Source: Notolepis coatsorum (Eukaryota > Chordata > Actinopteri > Aulopiformes > Paralepididae). From it: a DNA stretch of 64,000 bases. Shown in pieces: positions 44,206 through 55,900 of the stretch. Made by a program: the position numbers and the translations under genes. The notes beneath the pieces are model-generated. The model did not search any database. It was given only the letters and a program-made list of their open reading frames with translations, and was not told the DNA's origin. How positions within the stretch are numbered: position 1 is the stretch's first letter; every line of letters begins with the position of its first letter. The stretch lies in NCBI GenBank assembly GCA_963971535.1, contig OZ020592.1, positions 51,881,213 to 51,945,212 of the forward strand. The letters run 5' to 3'.

Positions 44206-44397
44206 TAGGGATGCTCGATATTGGCTTTTTTACCGATATACCGATATTGTCCAACTCTTAATTTCCGATACCGATATCAACCGATACCGGTATGCAGGGT
44301 TTCCCCCCTACTTTTTATTTTATTTTTTTTACCGATACAGATATTTTCCGATATCACATTATAATGCCGATATCGGCCGATAATATCGGACACCCCA
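44206..44397. mobile_element. hAT-type MITE, 192 bp
   Basis: Ends TAGGGATGCTCGATATTGG and, inverted, TGGGGTGTCCGATATTATC; exact 8-bp duplications attataat at 44198-44205 and 44398-44405. Rich in CCGATA motifs. Confidence 0.92.
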
Positions 44398-44579
44398 ATT
44401 ATAATACTTCTCTGATAATACTACTGTACCTTTTGACTGAAGAGGAGGAATTGGATCGGTCATGGTCAGCTGGTTTTCCACCTGCATACTGTATCGGCAT
44501 CCTGCAAACAGCGAAGATGCTATGTAAACCTATAGGACTGCGGAAACTAGTAGCCTACTGTACCTGTTTTCCAACATTG

Positions 44580-44800
44580 TGTGAAATGCGCTTACCATCT
44601 TCTTCAGAGTCAGACAAGAACATAGATAGCTTTCTAAGCTATCTGGCTGCAAGCTAGCCTAGCTTAGCACAAATTATTGCAAGCTGATACAGACCACTAG
44701 CCTAGCTTAAAACTCCAGGAGAGGTGTTTTTGGCCAACAGCTAGGCTAGTGGTCCGTATCAACTTACATTAATTTGTGCTATGGTAAACGAATGGACCTT
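44580..44800. repeat. foldback fragment
   Basis: cttaccatcttcttcagagtc...gcctagcttagcacaaatta resembles the arms at 29290-29400 and 53630-53730. Its inner part (ttgcaagctgatacagacca, ctagcctagctt) is repeated inverted at 44738-44795. Confidence 0.75.
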
Positions 44801-45569
44801 CATCAGAGTATGGATTCTTTATTGGAATCACAATATATAGAGACAAATGAAGGACAAATTAATGTCGTTTTTTCCTCCAATGTCTGGAAAATAATCAACT
44901 TAATTTTCTAAATGTCAAAATATCCCTTAGTTTAAGGATACTTAAGGACCCAACATTGGCCTACTTGTCAACACTTTTACAATACTTTAATTATTTCTGT
45001 ATTGAAGTGTGAACTCTTGTTTGGATGTAATGTGTTTGACCTTTCTTGTAATGATTAAAACATTCCTTCAGCTTATGAACTTTGATTTGTACTCTTCTTG
45101 CCAAGATATGCTGCTGGCGCCGCGCCTCTCAGTGCAAAGCTGACATCTCGCACCAAACTGGACAGACGACGTAGTCAATGCGATCTTATTGAACAACTAT
45201 GTCTATTATGCAAGTAGTTTGGGGGATACTTTTTGTATTTCCTACACCCAGAGCCCCTTTGTTTTGTTTTTGGCCTAGCAGTGATTTGATTAGCTGTTAC
45301 TGTTGATATTCAAATGATGCTGCAGAATGTGGCTTTATCCGCCGACACGCCACTTTACATATAGGTAAAAGCTACTGGTCAGAGCGCACATCATCTCGGG
45401 CACAACACCGGGGCGAGCGGCTTATCAAAGCGCGCCCATCGGTTTAAAGCCCCCATACCCAGTATCACACCTGTGCCGTTTCAAGGACAGGTAGGGCTCT
45501 CTTCACACTATCTTATGGTGATGTAAGGGTCAAATGCACAGTAGCGCCTGACCAGGGCGCGTATTCTCT
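44801..45569. other. sequence left of the Gypsy insertion
   Basis: 44801-45100 is AT-rich with nothing recognised. 45100-45569 is GC-richer and continues, beyond the Gypsy element, into 55136 onward: the Gypsy target duplication ctagg joins the two. It contains ccgacacgcca, also present near 55253. Confidence 0.55.
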
Positions 45570-45574
45570 CTAGG

Positions 45575-45803
45575 TGTCGAGTATTCTTGAAAGAACGTGA
45601 GACTCACAACTGTGAACTGATCTGGTAATTTATTTAGCATAGCCTTAACATACGTTAACTCCGTGACCTTGAACTCCAAACTGCTTGAACTCCAAACTGA
45701 ACATCAGCCCCAGGCTCATTCTTATTGGCCGGCTCTAACCTTACTTCCTGTTTGTCATAACAATAGACCCGGACCATATGATCTAAACTAGGATAACACC
45801 ACA
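45575..45803 (-). repeat. 3' LTR of the Gypsy fossil
   Basis: 229 bases, TGTCGAG... to ...CACCACA on the plus strand (TG...CA reading on minus). A 21-base internal duplication (cttgaactccaaactg twice) is absent from the other LTR. A purine-rich tract borders it internally (minus strand gagaaatgggaga). Confidence 0.9.
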
Positions 45804-46553
45804 TCTCCCATTTCTCGAGAACAAAGGGTAGACTGCCTTTGTCTCATCAGACCTTAGAGGATTATTCTGCCTCTTTGTGTAGAAAGGTCTGTAACACAAA
45901 CAGTATTATTTATAGTGCCTTAAACTACCCATAGCATTTACATAACATTTTATTTTTCTTGTTATTATACACACGTGCCTTTTTTTTTAGATCCCCTTTT
46001 CCCCCCAGTTCACAGGTCAAGCCTATTAGGATTCACTACAGTTCTCCCAGACCGGGTTTTGAGAGAGTCCCTTTAGGTGCGGCTTGGTGTACCACACCTG
46101 GTGACATGGGAGCCTGCTCAGGAATTGGCTCTGGCGTTTGGTGCTGTAGTGGGGAACCTCTGTCCTGTTCAGATGTCTGAAGAGGTATCAGGTGCAGGCG
46201 GTTGCGTCTCACCACCCCCTGAGGTAGATCCACCAAGTATGATCTTGGAGTGGAGTGCTTCTGGAGCACTGTCCCAGACTCTTTAGCGTCAGTGACCCAT
46301 ACTTGTTCTCCTGGTGACAAGTCACAGAGCTTTGACACGGTGACGTCTGTTGTAATTTCCAGTGTCCGCCACGCCTCTCTTCTCCTGAGCGAATGCACTG
46401 CAGTCCGGCAGCGCAGGAACCAGCTGGGAGGGAATGGTCGGCACCGTGGTGCGGAGAAGTCGGCCCATGAGAAGTTGAGCCGGGCTGTAACCACTCTGGA
46501 GAGGTGTGGCTCTGTAGGCGAGCAGAGCCAGATAAGGATCTCCAGCCTTTTTC

Positions 46554-47025
46554 TTTTTTTTTTTCATCTACTTTTTCTCCCCATTTTCTATTTTTCTCCC
46601 TTCCCCAATTTCGTATTGTCCAATTCTACCCTCCCCTGTCTCGAACGTTGTTAGGCCATGCCTCCCACAAGCCGGCTGCAATGTGGACGAAGCCTTGCAT
46701 CACGTGTCCCCTCCGGTACACGAGGAGGCAGCCGTCGCATCTTTTCACCTGCACAGCGCAATCTCTCAGCGGCGAGGGTCTGCATGGGAGGGACACGCCG
46801 CCCCCGTTGCTTCCTGATTCTGCTGCGCAGGCGCACCAACCGACCTGTAGGAGTCGCTGTCCACAACGTCCGATCCCCACCCTCCAGCTTCCCACCCCCT
46901 AATACTGCCAATTGTATTAGTATGAACGACCAGCCAAGCTGGTAGCAACGCAGAGAGCTGGGCTCGAACCCAGCGTCTCCTGCATTAGTGGCGAGCGCCT
47001 TGCCCACTGCGCCACTTAGCCGCCC
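46554..47025 (-). mobile_element. tRNA-derived SINE, copy e
   Basis: 472 bp with exact 17-bp duplications gatctccagcctttttc (46537-46553, 47026-47042), head gggcggctaagtggcgcagt, box B gggttcgagcccagc, A-rich tail. Inserted in the integrase part of the Gypsy fossil. Confidence 0.96.
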
Positions 47026-47278
47026 GATCTCCAGCCTTTTTCAGAAGATTTTTCAACGTCTGGACTGCGCGTTCCGCTTTGCCATTACTTTGAGGAAACC
47101 TCGGACTGCTGGTGACATGCCTGAATCCATATGTAGCTGCAAAGGACGCGAAGGCTTGTCCAGAAAACTGTGGCCCGTTATCTGACATCAGGACCTCTGG
47201 GATGCCATGGCGGGCGAAGATTGAGCTGAGGTGAACGATGATGTCGGTGGACCTGGTGTGAGATAATAGTGCAATCTC

Positions 47279-49477
47279 GGATACAAACTAAACGTGACAA
47301 AGACACAGACCTTAGCATGGAACTATTCTCCAACGACGGAAATTAGAGAACAGTACGGGATAAGATGGGACATGGACAAGATTAAATACTTAGGGGTGAA
47401 CATCACGAGAGGGGTGGCGAAACTGTTTGAGGCGAATTATACACAGATAAATCAGAACATCAAGAGAGACTTAGAGAGATGGACAGTAATGCCCTTGGAC
47501 TTCAATTCAAGAATAGAGGTCATTAAAATGAACATACTATCAAGGTTACTGTACCTATTCCAGTCACTACCGATACAAATACCACAGAATCAATTCAGGG
47601 AGTGGGACAGACTGATATCGAGGTTCATATGGGCGGGGAGAAGACCACGGGTCAGATATAAAACACTACAACTACCAAAGGAAGAGGGAGGGATGGCAGT
47701 ACCCAGCCTACAAGATTATTACTATGCAGCACAACTGAGAGCAGTGACGTGCTGGTGTAACGACAGATATGAGGCAAGATGGAAAGACATTGAAAAAGAA
47801 GGGGAGGGATACAAGGTACAAGCTCTGGTGGGAGATAGGGAACTATTTAAAGAAAAAGAGGGACTATTAGATCCAATCACCAAATGCACCTTGACCATAT
47901 GGAACAGAGTAGTAAAAACACACAAATTGGAGAAGCAGTCAGGGGTCCTGAGATGGGTAGCACATGACAAGAGATTCAAACCAGGGAGGTTAGACCATGG
48001 ATTCAGAAGGTGGGAGAGGGGGGGGGGCAACAGCGATATGCAAAATGATAGAGAAGGGAGAAATGCAGACACTACAAAAATTAAAGGAGAAATTTGGACT
48101 AGAAAACAGGGACCACTTCAGATATCTACAGGTTAGAGACTACTACAACAAAGAAATAAGGGGGGCCAAAGACGAGGAACAGAATGGAATAATAAAGATG
48201 ATGGTATGGGCATACAAAGGGGGGCAAGGAAGAGTAATATCAGCAATATACCGGGCTATAATGACCAGCAAGGGACACACGACCGATTATATAAGGGAGA
48301 AATGGGAGAGAGAACTAGAGATAGGAATAACAGGGAAGGAATGGGGGAACATATGCGAGGTACAACATTCAACAACAGGATCGAGAATATGGAAAGAATT
48401 TGGATGGAAAAACATAATCAGATTCTTTATAACCCCAGAGCTGAAGGGAAAATATGCACCAACACAAAAAGCATGCTGGAGGATGTGTGGGAAGGAGGGG
48501 GCAAATCACACGCACATATTCTGGGGATGTCAGAAGCTGAAGGGGTATTGGGAGGAGATAGGGGAAGCAATGATCAGAATATTAGGATATGGGCTACCAC
48601 AAACAGGACTGGTGCTTTACTTAGGAGACCTGACACACGAGGGAATACAAGGGGGGGACAAATATTTAATAAAGATAATGTTGATAGCGGCCAGAAAAGC
48701 AATAACGAGACTGTGGTACAAGGAAGACCCACCGACAATAGCAAAATGGGTAGGAATAGTGGAAGAAATACAGGATATGGAAAGGATAACACACATGCTG
48801 AGGTTACAGGAAGAGAAATTTGGGGAAAGATGGGGAAAGTGGGAGGATTATAAAAGGAACGAGAACGACATCACAGAGGAAGAACCAAATGCAACACAAG
48901 AGGGCGAAGGGTAAAGGAGGAAAGATGTTCAAGGAGGGTCTATGAACCCATGTCACACACCTGTGCTTTAGTTAGTATTTTCTATTTTGTTTTTGGGATA
49001 TTACAATTGCTGAATGCTTTTATACCTTATTATTTATGTCTGTTTAACGGTGTGGTATTAAATATTCAGGGATGATGTGGTTTGTGTATGGGTGAACCAA
49101 AAGGCAAAGTGAAAGTTAATAAACAAGAGAAAAAAAAAAGAAAGGACGAAGGATAAGGGAAGAAAGAAGCTCAAGGAGGGTCTCTGGACCCAGATCACAC
49201 ATACAAGCCTTAGTCAGCATTTATCATCTTTGAGTAGGAATTACCTGTTTATGCCTGTTTAAGGGAGATACACAATCAGCCTTTGTATCAAATACCTAGA
49301 AAACAACAGTAGGGGGACCAGACGACTAACCATGTGATACCCATGTAAATATTTATGTGCACTGTTTTTTCTTTTTGTTTTTATTGTGATGCTAGTCTCT
49401 TTATTTTTTATTATTTATTTTTTGTAAGTGCTGTCTGTCTAAAAACTTAAAAAATTTAAGTTTAAAAAAAAATAAAA
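47279..49477 (+). mobile_element. L1/Tx1-clade LINE, 5' truncated
   Basis: Bounded by exact 14-bp duplications aatagtgcaatctc (47265-47278, 49478-49491), with an A-rich tail. It contains the 3' part of ORF2 only. The 3' untranslated region holds a tandem duplication: gttcaaggagggtctatgaac at about 48928 and gctcaaggagggtctctggac at about 49170, each followed by similar text for about 60 bases. Inserted into the Gypsy integrase region. Confidence 0.95.
47294..48914 (+). pseudogene. L1/Tx1 ORF2, C-terminal half
   Basis: Frame 47294-48136 reads KIKYLGVNITR, the RT thumb and SRLLYLFQSLPIQIP, FIWAGRRPRVRYKTLQLPK, all typical of L1/Tx1 proteins after the catalytic core. Frame 47997-48914 continues with NRDHFRYLQVRDYY and the C-terminal Cys/His knuckle CWRMCGKEGANHTHIFWGC, ending at a stop at 48912. 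The only break seen is a shift at a run of nine G (about 48019-48027), so the copy is young compared with the Gypsy host or the G run is unstable. Confidence 0.9.
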
Positions 49478-50068
49478 AATAGTGCAATCTCAACATACCT
49501 GGAGAAGTAGTCGACAACAAGCAGGTATGTCTTGCTTCCCAAGACAAACAGATCTGCCTCCAACTTCTGCCATGGTCTTTCAGGGCGTTGAGACACCATG
49601 AGTGGCTCTTTGTGGTTATGGCGCTCTTGTATGCATGTCCTGCAGTTGAGTACCATGTTATTTATCTGCTGCCCGAGTCCCGGCCACCACACAGGCCGAT
49701 GAGCGCGTGTTTTACACTTCACCACACCTTTGTGTCCTTCGTGAATTTTGGCTAGCACGTCATTCCGCATTGTTACTGGTATTACAAGCCGTGCTCCTTT
49801 CAACAGTAATCCATTTTCCACTGTGAGTGTATCTTGCTCTGGCCAGTAGTTTTTCAGCAGCGGTTCTTTATTTACATGCGCTGGCCATCCTTCTGTGCAC
49901 AGTCATAATTCGTGAGCAGACACTGTCAGCTTTCAGCTGTTCTTTCAGGTTTTCCATGTATGAGGCACTGACAGGTAGACTCTCTATAACAAAGTCCACG
50001 TATATGTTGCTGCTCTCCATCAGCTCTTTATCTCCTGCAGACATGCGTGACTCCACAGGTGCACGCGA

Positions 50069-50903
50069 GTAGGGGTGGGAATCACCAGTTTAATCACGAT
50101 ACGATATCGATTCTTTGGACAACGATACGATATTATCCGATATCACACAGTCTGCCACGATACGATTCGATTCAGGTGCCTGCGATCGATATGAGACGAT
50201 ATTATGTGCCCATTTAATACAATCAGTAACATTTAAATCAACAAAAAAAAAGGCAATGGAAATATCATGACATTTTTATTTTTGAGCTCTTCCAGACATT
50301 TAAATGAGAAACAATCTATTGTTTTTAATACAAATAGACCTCCTGTTCACTGTTTTTGGTTCATTTATTTTTTTTCTCGATATTAATATCCTATTCACTG
50401 TCACAGAGCTGTATTTTGGCTGGAAAAGCATATTGGGAGTCCCAAGGTGCAGTACCGGCCAGATCCTGTTAGTGGGGCTATCCCTGAGAATGCACCCTCC
50501 CAGTCCACACTTCTCTCTGCCTATGGCTCTGGGTTAGCTTGTTAGCTCACGCTAAAGTAACGTTATCTTCGATCTTTAACGCGACGTGGGCATAATGGAG
50601 TGACGAGGATTGCAAAGCAGGTTAGATGCATTGGACCCGTTGTGGAATAAAACAGCAGGGACATGTTTTGGGTCACAGAATAGGCACACTAGTCTTGCTC
50701 TATTGACGCTCTAGACGCTACTGATGTTAAACGGAGTTTGAGTTTCACAACACTGGGCGCGGGGCGATGACGTCGCCGTCGCCGGATTTTCAAAATAAGA
50801 GTATCGCAATATGAATCGATCTTTTTACGTGGCATCGATCCTATTTGATTATTGATAATAGATCGATATATCGATCTGGATCGATGTATCGTCCCACCCC
50901 TAC
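50069..50903. mobile_element. MITE (GTAGGGGTGGGA ends), 835 bp
   Basis: Ends GTAGGGGTGGGAATCACC and, inverted, GTAGGGGTGGGACGATACAT, flanked by gcga (50065-50068, 50904-50907). Subterminal gatacgatatcgat motifs recur at both ends. The interior includes a stretch with gttagctcacgctaaag (50538) that resembles ordinary fish promoter DNA. The 4-bp flank could be chance or a true short duplication; the superfamily is left open. Confidence 0.8.
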
Positions 50904-53537
50904 GCGACAGCATGTCTGCTGTCCAAAGTGACTTTCCTGGTACATGCACGATGGAGTATGAGTAGCGCATGAGCCTCATTCTGAAGCGCTGGATTCTTGG
51001 CGGCAGCAGATCCAGTGCTTGGGCTCCAAGTAGACTGAGTAGGGGTTTGTGGTCGGTCTCCAGGCAGAGATGTTTCCCTATGAGGTAATGTGAGGGCTAG
51101 CGCCTCCTTCTCTACTTGCGCGTAACGTTGCTCAGTTGGATTGAGCGAGCGTGATGCATACGCCACAGGCTTCCATCCTTCCTCCTCTCTCTGGAGAAGA
51201 ACGCCTCCCAATCCATATGATGATGCATTAGCTGACACTTTAGTGTCTGTTCAGGTCATACATAGCCAGCACAGGAGCAGAACACAGTGCCTTCTTCAGC
51301 GCTTCAAATGCCATAGCCTGGTCCACGTCCCAGACCCAACAATTTTTCTTTGAGAGGAGGTCATGAAGCGGCTTATCAGTTTCGGCCAGCTGGGGGATGA
51401 ACTTTCCCAGCTGATTGACCATACCGAGAAAACTCCTCAACTCAGTAACGTTTGTGGGCTCCACCAACTCTGTGATGGCCTCTGTCTTCCTCGGGTCAGG
51501 GCGGATGCCCTCCGTTGTGATGATGTGACCCAGGAAAAGCATTTCACTCTTGGAGAACTCACATTTGTCCACATTCAGGGTGAGGCCATCTTTTTCCACT
51601 CTTTGTAGCACAGCATGGAGTCGAGCGTCGTGCTCTTCCTGGTCCCGCCTCCACACTAATAGATCATCAATGTGGCAGACCACCCCTTCTAGCCCCTCTA
51701 TGACCTCCGCCATCATGCACTGGAAGTGTTCGGGTGCTGAGGCGATTCCAAACGGAAGACGGTTAAAGTGGAATCGGCCAAAGGGTGTAATGAACGTGGT
51801 GTACTTGGCTGATTCCTTCATGAGTGGAATCTGCCAGAACCCCATGTTGGCATCCAATTTGCTGAATATTTTCGCTCCAGCAAGTGTCCCGAGACTCTGC
51901 TCTACTGACGGTAAAATTTACTTTTCACGGCACACATACATGTTTAAGCCTGTCAAGTCCACACATAAACGCACCTTATCGCTGTCTTTCTTGGGCACGA
52001 CCACCATGCTGGTGCACCAGGCGGTCGGCTCCTCCACGTGGCTGATAACGCCCAGGCTTTCCATGCGTTGGAGCTCTTCCGTGACCTTCCCCACCAACGG
52101 CAGTGGAATTCTCCTAGGGGTTTTCAAGGAAATCGGCACAGCATCGGGTGTAAGCTTAATGTGGTATGGTCTACGTACCGTACCCAGCCCACTGCATAGC
52201 TTTGGGTAGCTCGTCTTGAGGGTCCCCCTGTCCACACTGTTGACACGGATGAGAAGGCCAAGGGCTACTATGGCTGGCAACCCGAGCAATGGTGTACTCA
52301 TATTTTTGACAACATAGACTTCCTCCGTGGTGTGTTTGGCTCCCTTTCTCAGCTGCAGTCTGGCGAAACCTGACACATCCAACGGAACCCGTCCTGGACC
52401 CAATAAGGGTCTCCCTGCTCTCTGGAGAAGAGGCTGCTGTGCATGGGAAAATATGCTGTTAAACATTGTCTGTGACACAGCTGTAACATCCGCTCCGGTG
52501 TCCAGTTTGAAAATGATGCTTTTTCCCATTATACCTATCTCAGCAGTCCATACCTCTTGCTCAGATGTCACAGAGCCAAGAAAATAGCTCCCTTCCTCTT
52601 CTTCCTCAATACCATGCACAGCCTTACCTGCACGGCACACACGCTGGTAGTGACCCATTTTTCCACAAAAATGGCACCTGACCTCATTTGCAGGGCACTC
52701 GTGTTTAGGGTGGGGCGCCCCCCCACATTTGTAGCACTGTGAGCTGTTTTGATTGTTACTCTGGCTGTTGTGTGGCTGTGCTCCATAACTTTTGTTTTTG
52801 GTGAAACTAGGCTTGTCATACTGCTGCCTGCCTTTAAACACACTGTCCACAGAGCTAACACTATCCATGAGTTTTACACAACTGGCATCACTCCTCAGTG
52901 TGTGTTGCTGCTTTTTAATCTCTTCTGATTGTCTAGCCATGTTAATGGCTTTTTCCAGGTCTAGGTTTTTCTCCATCTGCATACGTTCTGAGAGATGTGT
53001 GTTAGCCAGTCCCACTACGATCCTGTCCCTGATTAGCTCATCATGCAACGTCCCATAATTGCAGTGCTCTGCTAATCCATACAGGGAAGTAACGAACGCA
53101 TCCACAGTCTTGTTTGCTTCTTGCATGTTAAAATGTGCACGTTCGTAAACAATGTTCTTTTTCACAACAAAGACAGACTGAAAGCCATCCCGCACTTTAC
53201 CGTATTCGAGCTCAAAACATCATCAGCTTCATCTCTCATACAGTAAATCAGCGTGTTTACCTGATTTTCTTCGGAGCTTGCAATTAAATTGCTTGCCTGA
53301 CGGAACCTCTCGAATCTCCGGATCCATTTAGTCCACTCGAGTGGCTTGGAAAAATCAAAGGGCTCAGGCGGTTGGATGTTGAAAGTAGCCGCAGGTACTG
53401 CGGGTGCCTCGTTAGCCATGATGCTAACTCCGTCTATACCTGGCTCTCTCTCATCACCGTCACTCATGAAACCTCTTTATTTCACCTCCGAGGTAGACCT
53501 TGTCCGTTTGATCTGTTTCACAGCACTTCTGACACCA

Positions 53538-55130
53538 TGTCGAATATTCTTGAAAAAACGTGAGACTCACAACTGTGAACTGATCTGGTCATAGGGAAAA
53601 CTCCAACATTTTGGGAAATTAGCTTATTTAACATCTTCCCTGGAGTTAGACAAGAAGATACATACCTTTTTTGTCTCTGTGCGTGCATTTAGCTTTGGGA
53701 ACAGTAGCTCCATTAGCGTAGCTTAGCTTCATCACTGGAAGTGGAGGGATGCAATAGCCTGACGTTCCCTACAGAGTCCTACAGTCACCAAATACACTCC
53801 AAATACAACTCCAAAACATTCCTGTAAACATGTTGTGACCTGTGTATTTACCACGTGGAGAAATAAAAAATAATTGAATTAGACAATTACGTTTTCTAAG
53901 CAGATATACTCTGAACAATTTTTTGCCTAAGCACTCGTCTCTGCATGCAGTCAGTGATTTCTACGTGAAGCCGTGTTTGTGGACATTCTCATTCATTCAA
54001 AGGATCCAAAAACGATTGAAGTTTATGGATACCATGACTTAAAATCCTCTTACCTTGACTATTAAAAGCCTCCCCAATTTAGAAAACAGTAATCCAATGG
54101 CTGGTATTGATAATATAATACTAACTACTGCACGAAGCTAACCGGAGCTAACACAGAACCAGACGGTCACTAAAGCAAATATAATGTTATATAAATAAAA
54201 GAGCGACGTCTATAGCAGCGGAAAACGTTTATTTTGTACATTATCTAACGTTAACACGAACCTAAACTAACGTTACAACTAACATAAAGCTAGTTTAGGT
54301 TCGTGTTAACGTTAGATAATGTACAAAATAAACGTTTTCCGCTGCTATAGACGTCGCTCTTTAATTTTGAAAAACCCCAGAAAGGAAGTCATTATATTTG
54401 CTTTAGTGACCGTCCAGTTCTGTGTTAGCTCCGGTTAGCTTCGTGCAGTAGTTAGTATTATATTATCAATACCAGCCATTGGATTACTGTTTTCTAAATT
54501 GGGGAGGCTTTTAATCGTCAAGGTAAGAGGATTTTAAGTCATGGTATCCATAAACTTCAATCGGTTCGGATCCTTTGAATGAATGAGAATGTCCACAAAC
54601 ACGGCTTCACGTAGAAATCACTGACTGCGCGCAGAGCAGAGTGCTTAGGCAAAAAATAGTTCAGAGTATATCTGCTTAGAAAACGTGATTGTCGAATTCA
54701 ATTATTTTTTATTTCTCCACGTGGTAAATACACAGGTCACAACATGTTTACAGGAACGTTTTGGAGTTGTATTTGGAGTGTATTTGGTGACTGTAGGACT
54801 CTGTAGGGAACGTCAGGCTATTGCACCCCTCCACTTCCAGTGATGAAGCTAAGCTACGCTAACGGAGCTACTGTTCCCAAAGCTAAATGCACGCACAGAG
54901 ACAAAAAAGGTATGTATCTTCTTGTCTAACTCCAGGGAAGATGTTAAATAAGCTAATTTCCCAAAATGTTGGAGTTTTCCTTTAACGTACGTTAACTCTC
55001 CATGACCTTGAACTCCAAACTGAACATCAGCCCCAGGCTCATTCCTATTGGCCGGCTCTAACCTTACTTCCTGTTCGTCATAACAATAGACCCGGACCAC
55101 ATAGATGATCTAAACTAGGATAACACCACA
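53538..55130 (-). repeat. 5' LTR of the Gypsy fossil, with foldback insertion
   Basis: The two outer parts (53538-53590 and 54985-55130) match the other LTR; 53592-54983 is a foldback element. A primer-binding-site-like sequence, tggtgtcagaagtg on the minus strand, borders the LTR at 53537. Confidence 0.88.
53592..54983. mobile_element. 1.39-kb foldback element
   Basis: Left arm 53595-54268 (674 bases) pairs with right arm 54292-54980 (689 bases); the 23-base loop is at 54269-54291. Ends are ggaaaactccaacattttgg. The right arm has about 15 more bases near 54361-54390. Otherwise the arms differ only at scattered positions. Inserted in the 5' LTR of the Gypsy fossil, where about 20 bases of LTR appear lost. 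Confidence 0.95.
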
Positions 55131-55135
55131 CTAGG

Positions 55136-55900
55136 GAGCTCAATATCACAGGCTGCGGCCGCAACCGTGACAACCCTGGGGGAGAGCCGCATAAATAATT
55201 TAGCGCGCCCCCTCCGTCAGGGATACATGCTGTGCTGTCGGGGTGGTCATCGCCGACACGCCACAGAACGCAAGTTCCGGGGTCCTTCCTCTATTTATTC
55301 GATAGAGGATAACACCCAGGGAACTAGGGCGGTTAGCCCTGACATGCCACACAGACCGTAGGGTAAAATTCGGGGTCCTCCGTCTGAATAGAACGGTGAC
55401 ACACCATGGAAGACATGCAGGTCTTCCCCCCTGGGCTGGCCCGGGAGCGGGTCTCCCCGTGGAGCCGGGGTGATTAGCCCCGGCGCGCCAAACGGGGGGT
55501 AAAATTCCACCTCCACAGACAGCTTCCCGATTGCTCGGCGCACTGAGCGTAGGGTTTGACGCCGCTCAACCCAGGGCCGAGGCTCCCTCTCCCGCGAGAG
55601 GTGCTCACTGCGACCGTGGGGCGGCTCGAACTCTCCCCGGGCTCCAGCGATATTTCGGAGAAGGATCGCCGGCCCAGGGATACTCCATGACGAGCGCCGG
55701 ACACCCAGCGTGAATGCGCTGGGGGAGTCCTGAGACTTTTTGGGTGGTGGAGCATCATATCTCTAACTAACGGTAACAATAACCCCTGCTCTCAGCGCTG
55801 CAGGTGCCTTTGAACAGCCTTTTCGCATGAAAGAAATGAGGAAGGGTAAGCATGACCACTACACCGGGTTATATACTACCGGAAGTGGGCGTGGCTAGGT
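55136..55900. repeat. GC-rich diverged tandem units
   Basis: Three diverged units of about 100-130 bases, each with a ccgacacgcca / cctgacatgccac / ccccggcgcgcca block followed by gggtaaaattc or gcaagttccggggtcc, at about 55250, 55345 and 55475. The frames across it (e.g. 55295-55543 minus) are low-complexity and not credible proteins. It ends with ggaagtgggcgtggctaggtag (about 55880), a text familiar from fish nonautonomous DNA elements. Confidence 0.6.

Larger units (their letters stand above)
45575..55130 (-). mobile_element. Ty3/Gypsy LTR retrotransposon fossil
   Basis: Full-span element flanked by an exact 5-bp duplication ctagg (45570-45574, 55131-55135). Parts in order on the minus strand: 5' LTR (53538-55130, enlarged by a foldback), Gag with two Cys/His boxes and an aspartic protease region (about 52000-53467), reverse transcriptase (about 51240-52080), RNase H (about 50900-51238), integrase zinc-binding and core domains (about 49490-49860 and 47030-47190), integrase tail (about 46040-46500), 3' LTR (45575-45803). 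A SINE, an L1/Tx1 LINE, a MITE and a foldback element have inserted into it, and there are several other breaks. The LTRs differ by several substitutions and small indels over about 230 bases, so the insertion is not recent. Confidence 0.92.

Noticed and set aside
46985-47030. tRNA gene (boxes A and B present at the SINE heads)
   Set aside because: All five occurrences are heads of about 470-bp SINEs with A-rich tails and target duplications, and the cloverleaf is not complete.
55126-55140. CACTA-like end (cacactaggg) at the start of the GC-rich unit
   Set aside because: The caca belongs to the Gypsy LTR and ctagg is its target duplication, which also occurs at 45570-45574; no CACTA element begins here.
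55295-55779. Overlapping GC-rich minus-strand frames as host exons
   Set aside because: They arise from diverged GC-rich repeats; no splice borders or recognised domain.
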